Below, one piece after another: positions 9,301 through 17,382 of a stretch of DNA of 25,910 bases. This DNA comes from an uncultured Bacteroidales bacterium (GTDB taxonomy: Bacteria; Bacteroidota; Bacteroidia; Bacteroidales; UBA932). The translations under genes were made by a program, and so were the position numbers. The DNA is taken from NCBI GenBank assembly GCA_934678915.1, contig CAKUSF010000016.1:1-25910 (forward strand), written 5' to 3'. The notes under the pieces are model-generated. The model saw nothing but the letters and a program-made list of their open reading frames with translations. It made no database searches and was not told the origin of the DNA. Each line of letters starts with the position of its first letter. Within the stretch, counting starts at the first letter, position 1.

Positions 9301-9382
9301 AGTTTGAATCATCGAACTGGCAGGAAACGCAAACAAATGCAACCACTATAGGAAGCCAAAGGCCTAACACTCGTTTATTCAT
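6371..9382 (-). CDS. Large surface lipoprotein of about ten BACON-like repeats
   Basis: The protein is 1003 residues from the ATG at 9382; a TTG two codons upstream at 9388 is a weaker start. The type II signal peptide ends in CVSC (Cys21), followed by QFDD, an acidic patch of the sort associated with surface export. The rest is about ten beta-sandwich repeats of 85-110 residues. Each carries the BACON pattern of a Trp-rich strand (SGNWLIKDVPYWISMS, SGDWAITSCPNWLTPS, SGAWQIKNIPSWMDVT), a SGxGxxxxxV strand and a final VxQxx strand before the next unit. BACON domains (named for Bacteroidota-associated, often N-terminal) are usually accessory modules beside enzymes and bind glycans or act as spacers. 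Here no catalytic domain is attached, so the protein is a rod. It starts 8 bases after the permease stop. Confidence 0.88.
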   Translation of the reverse strand: MNKRVLGLWLPIVVAFVCVSCQFDDSNLYPEQIGNGASISVDELQNISPTGGSFTFTFTSTADWVLNDCPHWLSFSKTSGKAGSTTIVVNASLNNTRIDRKAVVKFRSSEYDVPMTVSQECPYLRINNKSFGFDWDSSNDYHASGLPLVIESNVDWKFVSTNVSSGTPTLEHFGISQDYGKGSTRLEILPVVMNTDKEDYQMTARLAAITYDEYGREQEIPESAVDSYDISMSQKHIKFLINETINPIDNTISELGDSSFTFHVDTEVPWKVQYQSSEGDNWTDGLPSWISANRVEAGSGASDLILKWQGTDSKGNNVGGVNPYSTNRLVLLRIISTDATMTSSRKLVYRDIKFNQSPYVLRLGKSSEKSEISLENDEVTDKQISITSSGAWQIKNIPSWMDVTPVSGVGNQLVTVKAKEQNLSTADLTSSDFRLESLRNDIKCDITATQARFKFDLDSPSVLGAIPTRSTLRYSVTLESSGGWEISGAPEWLDISQTSAESKGLSNLQIGAKTVNPDENQDRSATLVFSSLVHKAHGKTLTRTLSVLQRKYSFDLTPSALSSIPAYSDKYNCGMLVVCSGDWAITSCPNWLTPSVKSGDGLSDVNVTFTPSYNTSKTARSGKIEVKDNYKGTVKSYTVNQDGFVFDSSEENISGIDVINKRSYTVSFDLTEGAPWEIVSGYGSWVSPDIVSGKGRASIRFTPTPNPNTSKRTTSVKIHSIINDAYKEVYFQQNEYEFDTRTESFSFTELSSDRKSIVVTSSGDWTVKNASSWMNVSSKSGPGNGTIYLSVDNNVNTTERSGSFTIVSELNSSLYKTVNVKQDPYVFNTDSESFSYTAINTKEDHISVRSSGNWLIKDVPYWISMSSMSGTGQEGGKTTDVTLTPSDNMSESSRSAVFNVVSADNPSLTKRISVQQSAFVFSVSTSSISFAASKTSAVDVRVDCTGEWTAKSNNSWITAQKKDDKTLSISVSNNTSSERKGTVTVTSTLNNKSLTINIVQSKK

Positions 9383-9390
9383 ATTCAAAA

Positions 9391-10950
9391 CTATTGTCTA
9401 TCATAAATCAAATCACCTGGCGTTGCCGCAAGAAGGCGTTTCATGACCAAGAACACAGTGTAAGCAGAACTGATCAAGATCACAACTATCGAATACGCAG
9501 TCTTACTATTCCATAATGATAGGTAACTAAAGTTCCCGTCTTTCAGAATGCCAAGATGTGGAAGAATATATTGAACGGACCAAATCAAAGCAAGTGAGGT
9601 CACAATTGAGACAATGATGGTTGACATCATGATAAGCATGTATATCCCTATCAGTTCCTTGTTACTAATTCCGAAAGCCTTGAATGTACCAAGATTCTTC
9701 TTAACTTTCTGGAAATATGATTGCAACAAATTAACTATAAACAAGATAATACAAATTATAGAGAATGCAATGATAGCCCAAGACAAGATGTTTGCCATGA
9801 TGCTAACGGAGTTGAAATTTTCCTTCGCGTTGATCTGGGACATCTCTATTTTTACTTTGTAAGTGTCTTTGACAAATGACTCAAAGTCACGTATCTTGTT
9901 GAGATCGTTGAACTGAACAGAAATGAAGGAACCTTGTGGAAGAGAGTAGTCACTGAAATCATAATCGTACACTCTCACGACACCATCATCTCCGAACTTA
10001 GACATGAAATCATCATTGATCCGCCATGCTACATCGGTCGCAATCATCCCATCGCGGCCTTGAAGGGAAATGAAAGAACCCTTGCGGAAAGATTCTTGGT
10101 TAGGCAGAAAAGGCTCCCGAACATAGCATGTGTCCCCACCCTCAGACTTTAGGAAATCGTTCATGGCTGCTTTGTCAGCACCATCGGGAATATAATAGTA
10201 CAAAGACGAGGCATATTCCGGATTATTAAGGTTGAACGGATATGTCATGTCATTCCTCTGCTGCTCGTAAAAGAATCGAGTGGCGATAATGTCCATGTTT
10301 TTAGGCAATCTCTTTACAACTGCTAACACCGGCACTGGAACATGGGCGAACCCTTGATAAAGCTTGAATCCCAAGGTGTCAGCTCCTGAACTATAGCGGC
10401 AGAGATTGATGTAGGACGGATAATCGTCAACATAACCCATTTTGTTCACGACATCCTTCGTGACAATCACTCCAATCATGTCATCGGCCAATCGGTCAAC
10501 TGCAATCGAAGCGTTGTCCACCACATTGTCTTCACCTAAAATAGCTTGCAACAAAGGGTTTCCCTCAAATGACTGGAAGAATCTGCAATTAAGGTATTGA
10601 ATTTGAGAATCATCCTTCCCGAAAAACATGTAATGATTGGTGTAATCTACCTGATATGTAACGAAATGGAAGTCCCTTTGCATAGTCGTGTCTGACAAAC
10701 CATCCAGCAGTCCGTCAATGTTACCTTCACCATAGTCATTCTGGATATCCACCCAATTGATGAAGGGATCATTCATCTTATAGGAAAGATAATCCAGGCT
10801 CGCGTTACTGAACGCTATAGCTAAAAAGGTAAGAGTCAGCACACACACCAAAAGCCACAGATTGGAAAGTCGTTTCCCAAGAACGACCTTACCTTCCCTC
10901 TTGACAAACAACTTAAAAAAATCTTCCGACAAATATTTCAGCAACGACAT
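9391..10950 (-). CDS. ABC transporter permease, FtsX/MacB topology with large periplasmic domain
   Basis: This 519-residue inner-membrane protein has one membrane helix at 28-49, an extracytoplasmic domain of about 330 residues (50-383), then three helices at 384-410, 433-460 and 485-506. That is the four-helix FtsX/MacB plan. The cytoplasmic loop after helix 2 contains KVKKNLGTFKAFGISNKEL, the typical coupling-helix sequence for the ATPase. The periplasmic domain is larger than and not obviously like the MacB domain. It is one base from the ATPase gene, so the two form a type VII ABC complex. Such complexes often transmit force across the membrane rather than move a substrate through it (FtsEX, MacB, LolCDE). 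TagS of the type VI signalling pathway belongs to this superfamily. Confidence 0.88.
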   Translation of the reverse strand: MSLLKYLSEDFFKLFVKREGKVVLGKRLSNLWLLVCVLTLTFLAIAFSNASLDYLSYKMNDPFINWVDIQNDYGEGNIDGLLDGLSDTTMQRDFHFVTYQVDYTNHYMFFGKDDSQIQYLNCRFFQSFEGNPLLQAILGEDNVVDNASIAVDRLADDMIGVIVTKDVVNKMGYVDDYPSYINLCRYSSGADTLGFKLYQGFAHVPVPVLAVVKRLPKNMDIIATRFFYEQQRNDMTYPFNLNNPEYASSLYYYIPDGADKAAMNDFLKSEGGDTCYVREPFLPNQESFRKGSFISLQGRDGMIATDVAWRINDDFMSKFGDDGVVRVYDYDFSDYSLPQGSFISVQFNDLNKIRDFESFVKDTYKVKIEMSQINAKENFNSVSIMANILSWAIIAFSIICIILFIVNLLQSYFQKVKKNLGTFKAFGISNKELIGIYMLIMMSTIIVSIVTSLALIWSVQYILPHLGILKDGNFSYLSLWNSKTAYSIVVILISSAYTVFLVMKRLLAATPGDLIYDRQ

Positions 10951-10951
10951 A

Positions 10952-11824
10952 TTAAACCCTTTTCAGATATTTCTCAAATTCATCACTTGAATAGTGCTCC
11001 TCGCCATTTGACCAGTCAGTCCTGTCCGAAGATGGAACAAAGACGCTCTTGTCGTCAATCAAACCATAGTAAGTAGTCTCATCAGAATCCGACCCACGCT
11101 CGTGTTCCTTTTTCCGGATTTTTATGATTATGTCAGCAAAAGAGACAGCAAGGTGCATGTCATGGGAGACAATCACTGCGGAACTGTTCTGAAGCTCGTT
11201 AAGCTTTGCGGAGAGCAGCGACATCGCTCTCACGGCATTGTCACTGTCAAGATTCCCGGTCGGCTCATCGCCAAACAAAACGGTAAAATCCGGCAGAATT
11301 GCCCTTGCAAAAGCGAGTCTTTGCTGTTGACCACCAGACAATTCCTGAGCCATTCTCTTCTCATCGACATGCTCAAGTCCTAGATCAGAAAGGACCTTGT
11401 CAACTCTGCGGAAAGAAGAAAACTGAGTATAGCCTTGAATCATCCTCGTTATCGCAATGTTCTCGTAAGCCGTGAAATTACGCATCAGATTAGTACTCTG
11501 GAATATGAAATTGAAGTTCCTTCGTCTGAAATCAGACAACTCCTCATCCTTGTTCCGTTCCCACATGGCAATCAAATCTACCGGCAAGCCGTCTGACTGA
11601 TAAAATAGGAACTTAGTTTCTTTGTCAGGAACGATAGTGTTGTTCATCATTCCCAGCACTTCCAGAATTGTACTCTTGCCTATTCCCGACTCCCCTACAA
11701 TGAAGACCTTCTTCCCTCTTGGTAGAAGCAAGTCATTAATATGAAGGACTGTTTTGGACGTTCCTTCACGGTAAGGTTTAGCATAAGAGCACCTTAGACT
11801 ATGTATTTCAAACAGTTTGTCCAT
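10952..11824 (-). CDS. ABC transporter ATPase, LolD/MacB/FtsE type
   Basis: This 290-residue cytoplasmic ATPase has a Walker A (GESGIGKST, 44-52), a Q-loop (Q109 in FIFQST), the signature LSGGQQQR (162-169), Walker B with catalytic Glu (FGDEPTGNLD, D186/E187) and the H-loop His221 (VSHD). The EPTGNLD phrase is typical of the MacB/LolD/FtsE group. Compared with the usual 220-230 residues it has a longer insert after Walker A (about 60-100) and a charged C-terminal tail of about 50 residues, which could contact the signalling proteins. It lies 12 bases after the vWA gene and 1 base before the permease gene. The sequence AAGGAGAGAGG just upstream of the ATG is one of the few good Shine-Dalgarno matches in the window. 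Confidence 0.95.
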   Translation of the reverse strand: MDKLFEIHSLRCSYAKPYREGTSKTVLHINDLLLPRGKKVFIVGESGIGKSTILEVLGMMNNTIVPDKETKFLFYQSDGLPVDLIAMWERNKDEELSDFRRRNFNFIFQSTNLMRNFTAYENIAITRMIQGYTQFSSFRRVDKVLSDLGLEHVDEKRMAQELSGGQQQRLAFARAILPDFTVLFGDEPTGNLDSDNAVRAMSLLSAKLNELQNSSAVIVSHDMHLAVSFADIIIKIRKKEHERGSDSDETTYYGLIDDKSVFVPSSDRTDWSNGEEHYSSDEFEKYLKRV

Positions 11825-11836
11825 ATTCCTCTCTCC

Positions 11837-14287
11837 TTACGGAAGATTCTCAATCGGTATCCAATAGTATTTGACACCATTAAACTCCCTAACGTACTTA
11901 TAAGGGTTGTTCTTTATGAAATCAAGATTTTTGTACTTCCTGTCAAAATCCATGACCATTCTACGGTATTCAGTAGGTTTGACAGCAGCCTCATCGGAAA
12001 TCTCCAAAAGTGTCCTACCCTTCAAAGCGTCCGAAGACTCATTAAGACCTGCGATCATGTTCATCACGTCTGCAATGCCCTTACGCTCCATCTCTTCATT
12101 AGTAATGCCTGGAATCATACTCTTCAGCAAGGCCTTGAGGGCATTCACGTAAGGTTGCCTGTTGTCAGAAGTAGATTGTCTAGCCACGTCATCCACAGGC
12201 TTGAGCCGCATCATCAGTTCATCATATTCCTCGGATGAAATGAACAAAACCGGTTTGTAGAAATCCCTACCGCTTTCATCCTTCTTGGCTGTCCATCCCC
12301 TGAATGTGATAAGCTGGGAGGAACCTTTTGGCATCGCGCTTCCTAACCTCTTGCGCAACCAAGCCTTATTGACATTGACAGTAGCTGCCTTTAGAACATC
12401 ATCGCTGCCTTCGAAATCATTCATGACTTCATCGGAGAGATCGTTCACGTCAGAATTGACAAGGAGATCCAACTGAGACTGAACACTTTTCGCGTAGCCA
12501 CCTATGGATTCTTTCATGAGATCAGCCAGGACCTGAGCCGAAATTTCAGTTCCTGCGGTCGCATACTTGTGTTCGCCAAAATATTTCTGATCAGATTCCT
12601 TAATACTTATATTGCTGAATCTTTGTCCGTCAGAGGTTGTCTTGGCTCGGACACCATCGCTCAAACGAACGGTTGATTTCTTCAGCAAATCATCAGACTG
12701 CTGGAATATCTCGTATTTTTTCTGAAGGCTCTTTTTCATGATTTGAAGAAGTTGCCTATTGTAGAGATTCCACGCCTCCTGGTTAAGATTACGGACTTGG
12801 AAACCAAAGAGGTTGACGTTTTTAGCGACCAATTTGCTGACAATTTGATCTGCTGTCGGACCTTTTGCATCATCCAAAGCATTGCCACAATCCCCTACCA
12901 CAAGCATCAGGTTGCTTTGATCCTTGTCGAAGTGGAACTTGTCCAACGCTTCATTGATACCATAGTACAAAGCCTCCGTGAACGACCTATCATTCGCTGA
13001 ACTCTTAATTCCATAGTTTCCACCGGATGAAAGGAAAGAGAATAATGCCGGATCATTAGGGCTTGTAAGATTGCAGATCTCCGTAAGTCCCTGAGTTCCA
13101 TCAGCATAATCTCTGTAAATCAAAACTCCAACTTTAATCTTGAACTTGTTTTTGTCAAAGAAAGCACAGCCATCCTTAATTGCCTTCTCAACGGCTGGGA
13201 AGTACGGATCCATTGAGGATGTACCATCAATGACAATGGCAAGATTCAAGTGAAGAAGTTTCTCCAACTCCTGCTTTTTCCTCTGCTCAAGCTTCACGGC
13301 CTCCTGCTGTTTGGTCGAAACGTTGGCCGAACCTCCTGAACTAGTAAACGAAGAGCACTCATATTCATCGGCAGTAGTACCGTCCAAAATCGGGAAACGC
13401 AACGCCTCCGGTGCCATACGATATTGATACTGCTCGTATGGTTCATTGCTCTTGCGGAATGGAACCAAACTGGCCACATCACCAGTAAGTTCCTTAGAAT
13501 CATAGATTTTTGAGGAAATGCCACGAGATGCAAAATACTCCACATCTTCATGTTCCCAAGTCGGTTCAATACAAGAACGCTGATTCCAAGGCACATAGGA
13601 CTCATTTGGAACCCAAGCCTTAAGTAGTTTGTTGGAAATTAGTCCCTTTAATCCATCAATCTTATGCTGGGTGGCCAAAAGAACCATTCCATCTGTTCCC
13701 CTTTTCATCACATAGTAGAACTGCATGTCGGTTGACAAACGGACGGTTTTTGATTTGTCGTTAGGACTACGATACCCTACACCAAAAGTTTTTGCATCTC
13801 TCTGATCAGCATTGACACAGAGCAGAGCTTTGAAATAAATCCCTCTGTCATTAGCAAGGCACGAACTCCATAACAATAGATTGCTCATAGGGATCCACCC
13901 CTTAAACACAGCTGAGCCGGAAATCTCAGGATAGTTCACTGTCTCATTCGGTTCTGAGAAAACCATTGCATACTGTCCAAAAATTTTGGCGATCCTTACT
14001 TTTTCATTAAAATCAAGTTTGCCAAAAGGAGTTTTACCATCAGCGTCAGTGTAAGTTGTGTTGTCATCTCTGTCACTGAAGACATCCCAATACATCATTT
14101 TTGATGGTTTGGATTTCTGTCCAAACGTACCTGAACTCAAAAGCTTGTTGGCTGCACTCTCCTTCAAAACCTCAGACAAAAGTTCCTGAGGCTTATAAAC
14201 AGAACATTTAGATGGGAGTTGAGCAGAGAATGCCAACGAACAATTTACAAACAATGCTAACAGAAATGATGAAAAGACACGTATCAT
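11837..14287 (-). CDS. Periplasmic von Willebrand A protein, TssR-like
   Basis: This 816-residue protein has a cleavable signal peptide (about 1-22). Residues 65-140 and 188-235 look like two SH3-like beta domains, each ending in a Trp motif (GWIPMSNLLLW; AWVPNESYVPW), followed by WNQRSCIEPTW. A Lys/Glu-rich linker (325-345) leads to a vWA domain (about 346-530) with the MIDAS sequence DGTSS (354-358), T437 and GDCGN (D466). The C-terminal 280 residues are helical and unassigned. The overall plan resembles TssR, a vWA protein of Bacteroidota type VI secretion clusters; this is from memory, not a search. vWA domains bind protein partners through a divalent metal. Its start overlaps the upstream stop by one base (TAATG). 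In PpkA of Pseudomonas the periplasmic vWA is fused to the kinase; here it is separate. Confidence 0.72.
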   Translation of the reverse strand: MIRVFSSFLLALFVNCSLAFSAQLPSKCSVYKPQELLSEVLKESAANKLLSSGTFGQKSKPSKMMYWDVFSDRDDNTTYTDADGKTPFGKLDFNEKVRIAKIFGQYAMVFSEPNETVNYPEISGSAVFKGWIPMSNLLLWSSCLANDRGIYFKALLCVNADQRDAKTFGVGYRSPNDKSKTVRLSTDMQFYYVMKRGTDGMVLLATQHKIDGLKGLISNKLLKAWVPNESYVPWNQRSCIEPTWEHEDVEYFASRGISSKIYDSKELTGDVASLVPFRKSNEPYEQYQYRMAPEALRFPILDGTTADEYECSSFTSSGGSANVSTKQQEAVKLEQRKKQELEKLLHLNLAIVIDGTSSMDPYFPAVEKAIKDGCAFFDKNKFKIKVGVLIYRDYADGTQGLTEICNLTSPNDPALFSFLSSGGNYGIKSSANDRSFTEALYYGINEALDKFHFDKDQSNLMLVVGDCGNALDDAKGPTADQIVSKLVAKNVNLFGFQVRNLNQEAWNLYNRQLLQIMKKSLQKKYEIFQQSDDLLKKSTVRLSDGVRAKTTSDGQRFSNISIKESDQKYFGEHKYATAGTEISAQVLADLMKESIGGYAKSVQSQLDLLVNSDVNDLSDEVMNDFEGSDDVLKAATVNVNKAWLRKRLGSAMPKGSSQLITFRGWTAKKDESGRDFYKPVLFISSEEYDELMMRLKPVDDVARQSTSDNRQPYVNALKALLKSMIPGITNEEMERKGIADVMNMIAGLNESSDALKGRTLLEISDEAAVKPTEYRRMVMDFDRKYKNLDFIKNNPYKYVREFNGVKYYWIPIENLP

Positions 14288-14916
14288 TATTCAAATTTGA
14301 TTAAGTCAAAATTACTAATTTTAGAGCAATCCAACCTCGAACCCAATGGTTTGCGAATGTCATAAGACAAATCACCAGCTCCAGAATATTGGATTCTCAT
14401 ACGAAAATAGCCATCTGGAATGTCCTCTACTCCAAGAATATAGCAAATTCCTCCTATTATCTTGTCGTTGTAGCCAAGATTCCAGAAAGATTGGTTGATG
14501 AAGAAATCCCAAACCATAGACTGATACTTGAACTTGCCATTCTCGTCCATGAAATCAACCGCATTGAAGATGTCCATGAGATTGACAAGATCCTGATTTG
14601 CGTCTATGTTATTATAGGTACTCGTCTGGAGGATGTTGATGATTTGGCCAAAAGCCTTGGAGTCATCCTGTCCCAAACCAACGGTAGCCACAATGGAATT
14701 GTTCATGTTCGACAAGTAGAAGATGGTCGGATAGCCGTAGTTAATGCCATCTTTATAGACCTGCTTCAAATGTTTTGTCAGAGATGCGGTCGGAGTGTCG
14801 ATGGTGTTTGTGATATACAGGAAACGTAACTCTTCCGATGCTGCGTCCTTTTGTGCAAAAGACAATGGCAACATCGCCATCATGACAGAAAACGAAATCA
14901 ATAACTTCCTAAACAT
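14287..14916 (-). CDS. Exported protein of unknown family
   Basis: The protein is 209 residues from the ATG at 14916, which shares its first base with the upstream stop codon (TGATG); a TTG one codon earlier is less likely. Signal peptide is about 1-20 ending SFAQ, with no lipobox. The mature region looks like a compact alpha/beta domain: an N-terminal strand LRFLYITNTID, an amphipathic helix, IFYLSNMNNSIVATVG, and a later stretch QIINILQTSTYNNIDANQDLVNLMDIF. The first strand followed by an acidic turn is faintly reminiscent of a Rossmann or vWA-like fold, but no catalytic or MIDAS motif is visible. Translational coupling on both sides (one-base overlaps with the zinc-ribbon and vWA genes) suggests the three products are made in fixed ratio and may form one complex in the periplasm. 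Confidence 0.8.
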   Translation of the reverse strand: MFRKLLISFSVMMAMLPLSFAQKDAASEELRFLYITNTIDTPTASLTKHLKQVYKDGINYGYPTIFYLSNMNNSIVATVGLGQDDSKAFGQIINILQTSTYNNIDANQDLVNLMDIFNAVDFMDENGKFKYQSMVWDFFINQSFWNLGYNDKIIGGICYILGVEDIPDGYFRMRIQYSGAGDLSYDIRKPLGSRLDCSKISNFDLIKFE

Positions 14917-15794
14917 CAATACACTACTTTAATATGAATGGATGTGATCTGGTTTTTGTCATTATAGCTTAGACTCGTGACAACAACACTGGACCACGAA
15001 GCGATCAGTCGGTTGAGAATCTCTTCATACCTGTCTGGTGCGGATTCATCCTCCGCCAAGCCGGAGCAGACAATCTTGTAGCCACGCGCGAAACAAGGTT
15101 TTGCACTTGATGGTACAGATCCGGAATTGAACATATTCTGAAGATCGCTTGCAGAAAGTTTCTTCACTGTGATTGTCTTTTCAGCTTGCTTCACAAAGCC
15201 AGGAATCGGTTTGGAAGTACTCTCCCCGGTACGGCTATTCTTAACTTCAAGAGTATAAACACCCGTTTCATCCTCAGTTGGAGGGATGCTCTTGAATTTG
15301 CCATTGGAGGAATATGCCACAGGATCAACTTTTCCAGAGGCGTAAAGATAATAAACTAAATCATCTCCGCTATCAGCTGAAGCAGTGACTTCTAATGAAT
15401 ATGCTCCATTGGAATACACAGGATCCTTGACAGAAGAGATGATCGGCTTTCCAGAGCTGATCTCCATCAAAGCCTCTCCATTACCAACATTTGAATCTTC
15501 TTTCGGAGTAGTATTGGAAGGAAGATTCGCTCCACCGGAAGATGAAGGTAGTGTTTGCCCATTAGTTGTAGCAACCGATTCTGACCGTCCCTTAAAATTC
15601 AGTGCTAAAGAGACAACTTTAACACAGGCAAATCCGACTACAAGGCCAGCCACGGAGACCGCAGCGATCTTTATTATAGGAGACATCGGCTTGTAGGGAG
15701 TCACATTATCAGATCCGCAATAAACACAATTAGGGTTCAACTCATCAGCTTCATAAACCCTGTTGCAACTTTTGCATTTAAATTTTCGTACCAT
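14916..15794 (-). CDS. Zinc-ribbon protein with one membrane helix and a periplasmic C-terminal domain
   Basis: This 292-residue protein starts with a rubredoxin-like zinc ribbon (Cys7, Cys10, Cys23, Cys26; CKSC and CVYC) in the cytoplasm. A single membrane helix lies at about 39-66, followed by a Ser/Asn/Thr/Gly-rich linker to about 115. A beta-rich, Ig-like or carbohydrate-module-like region covers about 118-195, containing YSLEVTA and GVYTLEVKNSRTG. A last alpha/beta domain (205-292) follows, with AEDESAPDRYEEILNRL and alternating beta strands to the end. This gives an inside-out single-pass layout shared with the kinase, phosphatase and FHA proteins of the operon. The role is unknown; the ribbon could dock on a cytoplasmic signalling partner. 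It is three bases from the barrel gene upstream and coupled to the next gene downstream. Confidence 0.82.
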   Translation of the reverse strand: MVRKFKCKSCNRVYEADELNPNCVYCGSDNVTPYKPMSPIIKIAAVSVAGLVVGFACVKVVSLALNFKGRSESVATTNGQTLPSSSGGANLPSNTTPKEDSNVGNGEALMEISSGKPIISSVKDPVYSNGAYSLEVTASADSGDDLVYYLYASGKVDPVAYSSNGKFKSIPPTEDETGVYTLEVKNSRTGESTSKPIPGFVKQAEKTITVKKLSASDLQNMFNSGSVPSSAKPCFARGYKIVCSGLAEDESAPDRYEEILNRLIASWSSVVVTSLSYNDKNQITSIHIKVVY

Positions 15795-15797
15795 ACA

Positions 15798-17372
15798 CTA
15801 CAATTTCAACATTAAACCAAAATTCAACCATACACACTTTCTCCTGAATGACACACAATCTGCGAAAGGTCTGAATGCCACGTCTTTACCATACTGCGCG
15901 TTATAAACATAAGGGAACACGGTGTCTGAGTAGAAAGGATTCTCATCGGACTTATAAGACCATGTCAAGCCATGTTCATAACCTGCCGAGGCGAGAAGAT
16001 ACATCGAGTTTCTCAAGAGACATATTTCCAAACCAGCCTTTCCGAAAACGGAGAAATCCATATTCTCTCTTTCAAATGCTTTCGGAGAAAGGAACTCATT
16101 AGTAGAAACATTGAACGATTCATTTACCGGCTGACTCTGGCTAGTTGATTTCACTGTGCCGGAAATCGTCATCGGACTAACTTCGGACAACAAGTTGAAA
16201 TAGGCGCGCCCCCCAAGATCAAAGAACAAGGATGCTCCACGCGCAAGCCTAAAATTCAGGCTAAAATAAAGAGGGACAGCAACGTCCATGAATTTCACAT
16301 TCTGAGCAGCAGACTTGACATCATAGGAGCGAGTGAACAATGAACCATCCTTGTCAGAAGACTGGTATGAATAGCTCATGTTGTCCTTCTCAAATTCAAG
16401 AGTTGAAAAAGACGCAGCTGCACCAGTGAAGATTCCGAAACGGAAACCACGGCTTGCAGAGAATGAAAAGCCTAAATCTAGTCCAGCTTCTTGACCAGAG
16501 GACTGATTGTTGTCGAAAACAGTTTTTGACTGAACCTCGTAGCGAGAATTTAGTGTCATTCCATAATGGGCTTTCATCCTAAATCGTTTGCGTTTGTAAT
16601 TCAGAATCACCATTTCGTAAGAATCATCCTCGGCAATCATCTTCTTGTCAACATTCACATCATAATCCCAATACTCAAGCTTTCCTTTTTCGGAATATGC
16701 CTGACCAAAACTATTAAACTCTAATAACTTTCTGTCAATGCTGACCTGAGTGTCACGGAGAGAATCGCTCTTTTCCTTATTTCTTTGGACAATGTAGAAG
16801 TCATTCATAGGCTTGAAATGATCTGAATTCAGACAACTGATGCGATGGATGCGCATACGGTCTTCATTCTCATCATAAACAAGATCAACTTCAAGTATGA
16901 AAGGGATGGAATCATCAACGAATGGTGGAAATAGCACACCATTCATGTCATTATACGTCAATGACTTGTCCATAACAACCGTACAATGCCACTTAGAATC
17001 AGGAGCAAGATAAAAAGCCTCTTTACGGACCTGCGAGATCTCAGCATTGATGTTCTCACACTTATCCATAAGCAAATCAGCATATTCCTGAACTGTGATT
17101 TCTGTTTTGAACGCTTCACCAGTGTTGAACAGATCACAGAACACCTTAGCATCCGGACTGTCAAACAGCTGGATAAATCGGTATCTATCCGATTTTGAAT
17201 TGATGGCCGAAACTAGTTGATAATCATCTAGGACATTCAGAGCTGCAAGGTTCATCTTACGTCTGGTGGCATTTGTTATCTCTTGACCAGCCAAGTCAAT
17301 CAATGACAAGGAGAAAAGTGACAGCAAGATGAGCATCAATCTGCCAAGAATCATTCTGATGGAATGTTTCAT
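15798..17372 (-). CDS. Outer-membrane beta-barrel protein with N-terminal periplasmic domain
   Basis: The protein is 524 residues from the ATG at 17372; a TTG three codons upstream (17381) is possible but would only lengthen the signal peptide. Signal peptide is about 1-28 (MKHSIRMILGRL then a Leu-rich core). Residues 30-270 form a mixed domain with no recognised motif. From about 275 onward alternating amphipathic strands with aromatic girdles (AGLDLGFSFSASRGFRFGIFTGAAASF, VPLYFSLNFRLARGASLFFDLGG) indicate an 8- to 12-stranded barrel, ending in LNFGLMLKL. The C-terminal Leu rather than Phe is slightly unusual. It is the only integral outer-membrane barrel of the operon and so a natural terminus for a signalling or force-transmitting chain from the inner membrane; that role is inferred from context. 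Confidence 0.8.
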   Translation of the reverse strand: MKHSIRMILGRLMLILLSLFSLSLIDLAGQEITNATRRKMNLAALNVLDDYQLVSAINSKSDRYRFIQLFDSPDAKVFCDLFNTGEAFKTEITVQEYADLLMDKCENINAEISQVRKEAFYLAPDSKWHCTVVMDKSLTYNDMNGVLFPPFVDDSIPFILEVDLVYDENEDRMRIHRISCLNSDHFKPMNDFYIVQRNKEKSDSLRDTQVSIDRKLLEFNSFGQAYSEKGKLEYWDYDVNVDKKMIAEDDSYEMVILNYKRKRFRMKAHYGMTLNSRYEVQSKTVFDNNQSSGQEAGLDLGFSFSASRGFRFGIFTGAAASFSTLEFEKDNMSYSYQSSDKDGSLFTRSYDVKSAAQNVKFMDVAVPLYFSLNFRLARGASLFFDLGGRAYFNLLSEVSPMTISGTVKSTSQSQPVNESFNVSTNEFLSPKAFERENMDFSVFGKAGLEICLLRNSMYLLASAGYEHGLTWSYKSDENPFYSDTVFPYVYNAQYGKDVAFRPFADCVSFRRKCVWLNFGLMLKL

Positions 17373-17382
17373 AAGAATCAAG

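Noticed and set aside
8967..9446. + strand open frame spanning the permease/BACON junction
   Set aside because: It is antisense to two well-supported genes and has no recognisable domain.
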